Shown here: piece after piece, positions 1 to 5,015 of the stretch
Position numbering within the stretch: position 1 is the first letter of the stretch
How the letters are laid out: each line of letters begins with the position of its first letter
NCBI GenBank assembly: GCA_034430655.1
Contig: DAOUEC010000249.1
Location: forward strand, 1 to 7,845
DNA: 7,845 bases
Direction of reading: 5' to 3'
Source: JAUWNP01 sp034430655
GTDB lineage: Bacteria; Chloroflexota; Anaerolineae; B4-G1
Notes under the pieces: generated by a model
Told to the model about the DNA's origin: nothing
Seen by the model: only the letters and a program-made list of their open reading frames with translations
The model's database searches: none
Position numbers and translations under genes: made by a program

Positions 1-200
1 CTCAGGCTGTTCTCGATTTACGCTCTGTACGTGTCAATGACGACTGGGATGGATACCAACGCTTTCACCGGCAGAGCCAGCATCAGCGACTTTATGGCTC
101 CTTCCCTGCTACACCGCCGGTAGCTGAGACAGTTGTGCTGGAGCAGGCAGCATGAGTTCTCTTGCTCCAACTCATTTTGGCCACGCTCTTATCAAAAACA
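1..200 (+). mobile_element. Right end of an insertion sequence, with transposase C-terminus (partial)
   Basis: A reading frame is open from base 3 to a TGA at 153-155, entering from outside the window. Its 50 residues include LDLRSVRVNDDWDGYQRFHR followed by a QHQRLYG stretch. This resembles the C-terminal tail of ISKra4-type transposases, in which an LR...DWD...FH...RLY pattern closes the protein. I base that on memory of the family and not on a search. The 40-50 bases after the stop (about 156-200) would be the short non-coding end of the element, because homology to the next gene begins only near 201-204. No terminal inverted repeat or target duplication can be tested, since the left end lies outside the window. 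The alternative is the tail of an unrelated hypothetical gene. Confidence 0.45.
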
Positions 201-563
201 CACATCAACGACTTCGAGCGGATGTTGGCCGAAGAGGGCACGACTATCCTGAAGTTCTTCCTGCACATCGGCCTGGACGAGCAGAAGAAGAGGTTGCAGG
301 CCCGGCTGGACAAGCCGCACAAGCGCTGGAAATTCAGCCTGGGCGACCTGGAGGAGCGCAAATTGTGGCCGGAATACGTGCGGGCCTACGAGGATGCCCT
401 CAGCAAGACCAGCACTGAACCGGCATTCTGGTACATCGTCCCGGCCAACCGCAAGTGGTACCGCAACCTGGTGGTGGCCACCGTCCTGGTGGAGAGACTG
501 GATGGGCTAAACATGAGTTATCCCCGGCCGGAGGAGGGCCTGGAGGGCGTGGTGATTGAATGA
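162..563 (+). pseudogene. ppk2: Polyphosphate kinase 2 (PPK2), 5'-truncated remnant
   Basis: PPK2 enzymes transfer phosphate between polyphosphate and nucleotides in the cytoplasm. From about base 201 the frame reads HINDFERMLAEEGTTILKFF, then EEQKKRLQARLD-, W-KFSLGDLEERKLW-, YVRAYEDAL- and WYIVPANRKWYRNLVVA-type segments. These match the C-terminal half of the family (lid region and final helices) through to a natural end at TGA 561-563. A full PPK2 is roughly 260-300 residues. Only about 120 homologous residues remain here, so the N-terminal half with the Walker A and Walker B motifs is missing. The in-frame TTG at 162 encodes about 13 residues unrelated to PPK2, with a TGA just upstream at 153-155, so it is probably an accidental start. 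The upstream sequence looks like the end of an insertion sequence, so I read this as an insertion-disrupted gene and predict it is inactive. The PPK2 assignment is strong; the cause of the truncation is inferred. Confidence 0.85.
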
Positions 564-655
564 GGGACTGTCGGAGATAGGGAGACGGGGCGCAGAGTAG
601 CCATCAGCACGCAAAAGAGTATGCAGAAGCCGAGGAGTGAGGGAGAGGAAGAACG

Positions 656-1702
656 ATGAAGACCAAGATTTTGACTTGCGTAGCGGTGGTTTTGTTGGCC
701 GGTTGTGGGGCTTCCACCTCCGCAGATGAAGCCACTATTTCCTTTGCCTGGTCCTACCGTGCGGGCGACTACGTCAGAGGGAGGCCAACAGCGAGCGACG
801 AAGTCGTGTACGTGGGGGCTGACGACAACACGCTGCACGCTGTAGATACCGACACAGGGGAGTCCCTCTGGCGTTATGAGACCGCCGACAATATCACTTC
901 ATCGCCGGCTGTCTTTGGAGACGCGGTCTACTTCGGCTCCTGGGATGGCGGCGTCTACGCGCTGGACACTGCGCGGGGCGAGGTGCGCTGGCGATACGAG
1001 ACGGATGGATGGGTGACCGCCTCTCCCGTGATCAGCGATGGCATCATCTACGTCGGTTCCCACGATGGCTTCTTCTATGCCCTGGCGACCGAGGACGGCG
1101 ATCGGGTGTGGCGGTACGAGACTGGCGGTTGGATCGAGGGAGGCGCATCCCTGGCTGGAGACCTCGCCTTCGTCGGCTCGAGCGACGATTATCTATACGC
1201 TCTGGACATCACGAGCGGAGGACTTCGATGGCGTTACCGGACAGGAGGGGATATTTTGGCTGCCCCGGCCGTCGCTGCTGGGGTCGTCTACGTGGGCTCC
1301 GTTGACCGGAAGCTCTATGCATTGGACGCTGCCACCGGCCGGTTGCTTTGGGACTTCGAGGCGGAATATGGTGTTGAGTCGTCGCCGGTTATCACCGACG
1401 ACAGGGTGTACGTGGGCGCAAACGACGGCCGGCTGTACGCGCTGCGCGCCCGAGACGGCCGGATCATCTGGCAGTACCAGGCCAAGGGCATCATCCGGTC
1501 CTCGCCGGCAGTGTGGGGAGACCTGGTCTTCGTGGGCTCCGACGATGGCTATCTCTACGGCCTGGACCGAGAGACGGGAGCGCTGGTGTGGAGTTACCGC
1601 ACCGGAGGTGCTATCGTGGCAGGGCCTACCGTGGCCGATGGGAGGCTTTTCGTCGGCTCCACCGATCGGCGAATGCACGCCTTCAGCCTGGAAATGGAGT
1701 AG
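656..1702 (+). CDS. PQQ-like beta-propeller repeat lipoprotein (BamB-like)
   Basis: The 348-residue protein begins with a lipoprotein signal: Lys2/Lys4, a hydrophobic stretch, and the lipobox LLAGC with Cys17 as the lipidated residue. It should therefore sit on the outer face of the membrane. From residue 30 to the end it consists of PQQ-like repeats of the form VYVGS-DG-LYALD--TG---W-Y-T-G, familiar from BamB and quinoprotein dehydrogenases. There are seven complete 40-residue units (residues 50-329), a 20-residue half unit before them and a 19-residue half unit after. That adds up to an eight-bladed ring closed by joining the N- and C-terminal strands. Outside the signal and a short Ser/Ala/Thr linker there is no other domain, so a binding or scaffold role is likelier than catalysis. 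No dehydrogenase or kinase domain is attached. The start is supported by AGAGGA at 644-649, six bases before ATG. The stop lies 10 bases before the lytic transglycosylase, suggesting cotranscription. The partner or ligand is unknown. Confidence 0.9.
   Translation: MKTKILTCVAVVLLAGCGASTSADEATISFAWSYRAGDYVRGRPTASDEVVYVGADDNTLHAVDTDTGESLWRYETADNITSSPAVFGDAVYFGSWDGGVYALDTARGEVRWRYETDGWVTASPVISDGIIYVGSHDGFFYALATEDGDRVWRYETGGWIEGGASLAGDLAFVGSSDDYLYALDITSGGLRWRYRTGGDILAAPAVAAGVVYVGSVDRKLYALDAATGRLLWDFEAEYGVESSPVITDDRVYVGANDGRLYALRARDGRIIWQYQAKGIIRSSPAVWGDLVFVGSDDGYLYGLDRETGALVWSYRTGGAIVAGPTVADGRLFVGSTDRRMHAFSLEME
803..1642 (+). repeat. Seven tandem 120-bp units encoding propeller blades
   Basis: Codons 50-329 of the propeller gene divide into seven consecutive units of exactly 40 codons with no insertion or deletion. 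Each unit carries a V/FGS-DG-LYALD core, a W-Y segment about 23 residues in, and ends in a -SSPAV--D/G-type turn. The units have diverged considerably in DNA sequence, so this is an old protein-level repeat and not a recent DNA duplication. Confidence 0.85.
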
Positions 1703-1712
1703 GAGGCTCGTG

Positions 1713-3590
1713 ATGGAACGGGAGGAGGGAAGAGGTATGCGTCATTGGCGATTGGGGTCCAGCCGTTTGGCGCTGGTTGTCATCCTCGTGGGGTTGCTCA
1801 TGGGAGTGGTGCTCATAGCAACCTTCAGGGATGATCTGCGCTCGCCTCAGGCCCTTTACCGCGAGGCCCAGAGTGCGGGGCCAGAGCGGGCGGCGGTGCT
1901 GTATGAGCGGCTGGCCGAGAAGATGCCGCAAATAGAGGAGTATGCCCGGCTGTGGGCTGCCGAGGTCGCCATGCCAGATATGGAAGCGCTGCGCACACTG
2001 CGGGCTGTGATCGCCTTTCGGCCTCAGAGTCCGGCTGCCCACCAGGCGCACATCGCAATGGCGCGGTACTATGCGGGCATTGAGGCACCGGGGGCGGAAG
2101 ACGAGTACCGAGCGGCGTTGGTTCTGCACGACACAGTTGCCTTGCGCCTGGAACTGGCGCGTTACTTGGAAGAGCAGGGAGACGACGAGGGAGCCTACGC
2201 CGAGTACCTCCATATCCTGGGCGAGCGACCGGATGCTTTCGCCGGGATGCGTCGCACCGGGCAGGATGCGCTTGCTGTGGCCGAGGATTTGAACGGTGCC
2301 ACGTACTACAGCGACGCCATGGAGACGCTGCGTGGGAGCGACGATCCCGAAGCACTGCCCTTGCGCGCACAGGCACTGGCCGGACTGGCCCGCTACGAGG
2401 AGGCAGAGGTGGCCTATCGGGCCTGGCTGGAGGAGATGCCGGATGATAGGTCGGCTCAGTTGGGTCTCGCCCTGGTGCTGGTGCGCCTTGACTGTCCTGA
2501 CGAGGCGCTATCCCTCTACCAGACAGTGGACACGCCGGACAGCCAACTGGCCCAGGCTGAGTTGCTGGAGGGGGAAGACCCCGACGAAGCGCTGGCGCTT
2601 TATCTGGACTCCCCCTACCCTGTGGCCTGGTGGTCCGCGACCACGATGCTGGAGGAGCAAGGGCGGCTGACGGAGACGTTGCCTATCTATGCCCGCCTGG
2701 GAAAAACGCACACCTATCTCGCCGACGATGCTGCATACCGCCTGTACGTCCTTGCGCAGAGAATGGGGGATGAAGAGGCCCAGGCTGAGGGTGAGGCACT
2801 GCTGGATCGCTTCGGTCTGAATTGGCTGCCGCTGCGGGCCGCCGGAGGTGAGCTCAGGCTGCCCACAGCGCCACCGTTGGCCGCGGCAGGCGGCGACTTT
2901 CTAGACAAGGCAGGGGCGTTGGAGGCGATCGGGCGGGAGGACCTGGCGCACATGGAACTGGTGTTGGCCGCTCAATTTCGACGTGCGCCGGAGGTGGATC
3001 TGGCGATGGCGGAGGCGCTGGCCTCGCAGGGCTACGTGAACGACGCTCAGGCCATCGCGGAAGCGTATACAGAAGATCATCCACGTGCCCCGATGGCCTT
3101 CTGGCGGTTGAGTTATCCGACCCCCTATTCGGCGACGGTGGAGGCAGCGGCGGCGGAGTTCGACGTAGACCCGCTGCTCATCTGGGCTATCATGCGCCAG
3201 GAGAGCCGCTTCGATCCGGAGGCGCTCTCCTACGTCGGCGCACGGGGCCTGATGCAGGTCATACCATCAACCCAGGTCTGGATCGCAGAGCAGATGGGGG
3301 AGGACACCGCGCCAGGTGATGCCTTTACGTCGGAGGCCAACGTTCGCATGGGAGCATGGTACTTGCGCTTCCTGCTGGACTACTTTGACGGGGACTTGGA
3401 GCTGGCTATTGCAGCCTACAACGGCGGTGCAGGCAGCGTGGATAGTTGGCAAGCCGATCCACTTGTCTCAGACCGAGACGACCTGCTGTGTTGGATCGGG
3501 TTCGGAGAGACACGGGAGTACCTGGAGCGGGTGTCTTTAAACTACCGGGTGTATCAGGTGTTGTACACCGGTGGCAGCAATGCGGAATGA
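1713..3590 (+). CDS. Membrane-anchored TPR / SLT-domain lytic transglycosylase
   Basis: The 625-residue protein is predicted to cleave peptidoglycan glycan strands between MurNAc and GlcNAc, giving 1,6-anhydroMurNAc ends, on the outer side of the membrane. One transmembrane segment (about residues 19-39, LALVVILVGLLMGVVLIATF) follows a basic N-terminus. Residues about 50-460 are helical TPR-like repeats, for example the YEEAEVAYRAWLEEMPDD stretch. The C-terminal GH23 domain (about 470-615) has the family-1 signatures: RQESRF with catalytic Glu497, GLMQ at 512-515, AYNGG at 568-572, and a terminal YLERVSLNYRVYQ segment. This layout resembles Slt70, with an uncleaved anchor in place of a signal peptide. 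Two starts are plausible. ATG 1713 has AGGAGG at 1701-1706 with a 6-base gap. ATG 1737 has AGGAGG at 1723-1728 with an 8-base gap and removes the acidic MEREEGRG, leaving MRHWRLG before the anchor. The open frame continues upstream inside the propeller gene, but that part is not coding. Confidence 0.92.
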   Translation: MEREEGRGMRHWRLGSSRLALVVILVGLLMGVVLIATFRDDLRSPQALYREAQSAGPERAAVLYERLAEKMPQIEEYARLWAAEVAMPDMEALRTLRAVIAFRPQSPAAHQAHIAMARYYAGIEAPGAEDEYRAALVLHDTVALRLELARYLEEQGDDEGAYAEYLHILGERPDAFAGMRRTGQDALAVAEDLNGATYYSDAMETLRGSDDPEALPLRAQALAGLARYEEAEVAYRAWLEEMPDDRSAQLGLALVLVRLDCPDEALSLYQTVDTPDSQLAQAELLEGEDPDEALALYLDSPYPVAWWSATTMLEEQGRLTETLPIYARLGKTHTYLADDAAYRLYVLAQRMGDEEAQAEGEALLDRFGLNWLPLRAAGGELRLPTAPPLAAAGGDFLDKAGALEAIGREDLAHMELVLAAQFRRAPEVDLAMAEALASQGYVNDAQAIAEAYTEDHPRAPMAFWRLSYPTPYSATVEAAAAEFDVDPLLIWAIMRQESRFDPEALSYVGARGLMQVIPSTQVWIAEQMGEDTAPGDAFTSEANVRMGAWYLRFLLDYFDGDLELAIAAYNGGAGSVDSWQADPLVSDRDDLLCWIGFGETREYLERVSLNYRVYQVLYTGGSNAE

Positions 3591-3654
3591 GCAGAGGGAC
3601 ACGCCAGGTGGGAAGGTTGCTTGTTGCATCATCTCGTTCTGCAGCGATATTCCC

Positions 3655-3682
3655 TTGACACCCCACCCACCCCGATTACAAT
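3655..3682 (+). promoter_or_regulatory. Sigma-70-type promoter for the LysM-CAP gene
   Basis: TTGACA (3655-3660, perfect -35) is followed after 16 bases by TACAAT (3677-3682, one mismatch from the -10 consensus). Transcription would be expected to begin about 6-10 bases further on, near 3688-3692. The ATG of the next gene is at 3692, so the message would have almost no 5' leader. No Shine-Dalgarno sequence lies between the -10 box and the ATG, which fits leaderless translation. The intergenic stretch 3591-3654 shows no clear rho-independent terminator. Confidence 0.8.
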
Positions 3683-3691
3683 ACCCCAAGC

Positions 3692-4792
3692 ATGAGCAAA
3701 CGCATCCTTTCTCTTGCCGGCTTGATCGCTCTCTGCCTTCTGTCTGCCCTGCTGGCCTCCTGCGCCGCTGAGATCGTGGAAGGTCCGGTCATGCCCACCG
3801 CTTCAGCGGTTGCGAGCGCCGCGCTAACCAGTACGTCTACCCTCCCCCCTACCCTCTTGCCCACCCTGACCCCTCCCCCAGAGCCAGCCACAGCACCCAC
3901 GGAACCAGCATCGCCCGAACCCGTCTCCATCACGCATACCGTCCAGCCCGGCGACACCCTGTTGGGCCTGGCTACGGAATACGATGTGCCGATGGCCGCG
4001 ATCCAATTGCACAACGGGATGGGGGATTCCACGGTCGTACAGGTGGGACAAGTGCTCTCCATCCCCCCACGGGCCGGCTGGGAGGGGGCCTCTCGCTTCT
4101 GGGTCGTGCACGTAGTGAAGGCGGGCGAGACGCTGGTCGGCATCGCCCGGACCTACGGCCTGAAGGCAGAGGTGCTCCTGGCGGTCAACGGGCTGAGTAA
4201 CGCCGACCTGCTCGGGATCGGCCAGGAACTGGTGCTGCCGCTGGATGCACCCGCCGTGGCCCAGGCGCCAGCGCCCACCGCCACGCCGGTTCCGCCCCTC
4301 ACTCCAACCCCCAGCCCGACCACAGATGCCCCCGCTGCGTCTCTCACACCGGCCGCTGCGCCAGCCGTTCCCCCACCTCAGGACGTGGCAGATTGGCCCT
4401 ACGAGACGGTGCGGCTGATCAACGAGGTGCGCGCCGCGCATGGCCTGGGGCCACTGGCGTACAACGAGATGCTGGCGCGGGCAGCCCAGGGGCAGGCGAA
4501 CGACTGCGCCCAGCGCGGCTGGTGCAGCCACACCGGCTCCGACGGTTCCAACATCAAGACGCGCGTTCTGCGCGCGGGCTACGACCCCGCCAGTTGGGCG
4601 GAATGTTGGGCGCAGAGACAGACCCCCCAGGGTGCGGTGGACATCTGGATGGACGAGGTGCCACCCAACGACCCGCACCGGCGCACGTTGCTCACCACCT
4701 GGCTTTCGGAGATCGGCGTGGGCGTGGCCCAGACCAGTTGGAGTTACTACTTCATCGCCGATTTCGGCCGGCCGCGCGCGGCAGCCCCTTGA
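3692..4792 (+). CDS. Lipoprotein with two LysM domains and a CAP (SCP/PR-1) domain
   Basis: The 366-residue protein has a lipoprotein signal (basic SKR, hydrophobic core, lipobox LLASC, Cys24). A Pro/Thr-rich spacer follows (about 36-76), then LysM 1 (about 80-126, THTVQPGDTLLGLATEYDV), LysM 2 (about 137-184, VHVVKAGETLVGIARTYGL), a second Pro/Thr/Ala-rich spacer (about 185-232), and a CAP domain (about 236-360). LysM domains bind the GlcNAc-containing glycan of peptidoglycan. CAP-superfamily domains in bacteria are common but mostly of unknown activity. Candidate CAP cavity residues are His280 (CSH), Glu304 (WAECW) and His329 (NDPHRRTLL, in the place of the usual GHR-N-L). Cys272 and Cys278 are close enough for a disulfide, and Cys305 is also present. 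The protein is probably anchored in the membrane and reaches into the wall. The start is set by the promoter geometry and the signal peptide. There is no Shine-Dalgarno. The stop codon lies within the next promoter. Confidence 0.9.
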   Translation: MSKRILSLAGLIALCLLSALLASCAAEIVEGPVMPTASAVASAALTSTSTLPPTLLPTLTPPPEPATAPTEPASPEPVSITHTVQPGDTLLGLATEYDVPMAAIQLHNGMGDSTVVQVGQVLSIPPRAGWEGASRFWVVHVVKAGETLVGIARTYGLKAEVLLAVNGLSNADLLGIGQELVLPLDAPAVAQAPAPTATPVPPLTPTPSPTTDAPAASLTPAAAPAVPPPQDVADWPYETVRLINEVRAAHGLGPLAYNEMLARAAQGQANDCAQRGWCSHTGSDGSNIKTRVLRAGYDPASWAECWAQRQTPQGAVDIWMDEVPPNDPHRRTLLTTWLSEIGVGVAQTSWSYYFIADFGRPRAAAP

Positions 4793-4816
4793 CACCTCAC
4801 TCAACACGAGTATAAT
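4789..4816 (+). promoter_or_regulatory. Full-consensus sigma-70-type promoter for the ECF genes
   Basis: TTGACA (4789-4794) and TATAAT (4811-4816) both match the consensus perfectly, with a 16-base spacer. The -35 box overlaps the TGA stop (4790-4792) of the upstream lipoprotein gene. The predicted start of transcription is about 4822-4826, leaving about 190 nt before the ECF ATPase ATG at 5016. A promoter this strong ahead of a long leader suggests that control happens after initiation, in the leader. Confidence 0.85.
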
Positions 4817-4822
4817 ACTCTT

Positions 4823-5015
4823 GCCACGGACCCACGAGGCCGTGAGCCTTATCCGAAAACAACTACACGCACCGCTTTCCGGTGCCGCTGGGATCGCTGA
4901 GGCGACCGAGACGGCAGGAGGGAGTGGTCCTCTGCTGAAGGGGCTTGGTGCCCGCCCTTTTGGCCCTTCTCCTCGCCGCCCTGTGCCTTCCGATCCCGAT
5001 GGAAGGCATTTTCTT
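4823..5015 (+). ncRNA. Structured 5' leader, candidate cis-regulatory RNA (class unknown)
   Basis: About 190 nt between the consensus promoter and the ECF ATPase ATG can fold into several hairpins read directly from the sequence. They are CACGG/CCGTG (4825-4829 with 4840-4844), GCACCG-CTTTC-CGGTGC (4869-4885, perfect 6 bp), TCGC-TGAG-GCGA (4894-4905), GCA(G)GAGG with CCTCTGC (4914-4921 with 4929-4935), GAAGGG/CCCTTC (4937-4942 with 4964-4969), and a final hairpin over the ribosome binding site (4984-5008). GGACC (4828-4832) can also pair with GGTCC (4926-4930). I do not recognise the conserved core of the TPP, cobalamin, FMN, SAM, THF or purine riboswitches. High GC content makes some pairing expected by chance, so this is a candidate only. 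The stretch stays open in the ATPase frame, but its translation (Gly/Pro/Arg-rich) resembles no ABC protein N-terminus. Confidence 0.45.
4984..5008 (+). promoter_or_regulatory. Hairpin sequestering the ECF ATPase ribosome binding site
   Basis: TGCCTTCC (4984-4991), a 9-base loop GATCCCGAT (4992-5000) and GGAAGGCA (5001-5008) form a perfect 8-bp inverted repeat. The 3' arm contains GGAAGG (5001-5006), the Shine-Dalgarno sequence, nine bases before ATG 5016. Formation of this helix should block ribosome binding. This is the usual arrangement of a translational expression platform. No U-run follows, so it is not a terminator. Confidence 0.65.

Noticed and set aside
152..418. Small ORF starting at ATG 152 overlapping the PPK2 remnant
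   Set aside because: It is out of frame with the clear PPK2 sequence and its translation matches nothing recognisable.
1038..1712. Open frame extending the transglycosylase far upstream
   Set aside because: It overlaps the propeller gene in another frame. Its translation is Ser/Trp/Arg-rich without domain similarity, while the signal-anchor and two good ribosome binding sites fix the start near 1713 or 1737.
3591..3654. Possible terminator between the transglycosylase and the LysM-CAP gene
   Set aside because: I found no stable hairpin followed by a T-run. Termination here, if any, would need another mechanism.
3824..4807. Long minus-strand open frame opposite the LysM-CAP gene
   Set aside because: It is an artefact of high GC content opposite a real gene. 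The translation is low-complexity Gly/Arg-rich with no recognisable domain.
4890..4912. TPP riboswitch CTGAGA-like element (GCTGAGGCGACC)
   Set aside because: The flanking conserved TPP blocks, such as the GAACCTGAT region and the matching outer stem, are not present. The TGAG sits in a simple tetraloop hairpin.
4937..4970. T-box-like antiterminator (GAAGGG...TGGTGCC...CCCTTC)
   Set aside because: The T-box core should read TGGNACC. Here the A is G, and the following GCG is absent. The leader is short and I cannot find a stem I specifier loop. It remains worth an Infernal check.
4440..5015. N-terminal extension of the ECF ATPase overlapping the CAP gene and running through the leader
   Set aside because: The extension is not ABC-like, it overlaps a real gene in another frame, and a consensus promoter lies within it at 4789-4816. 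GTG 4842 has no convincing ribosome binding site.
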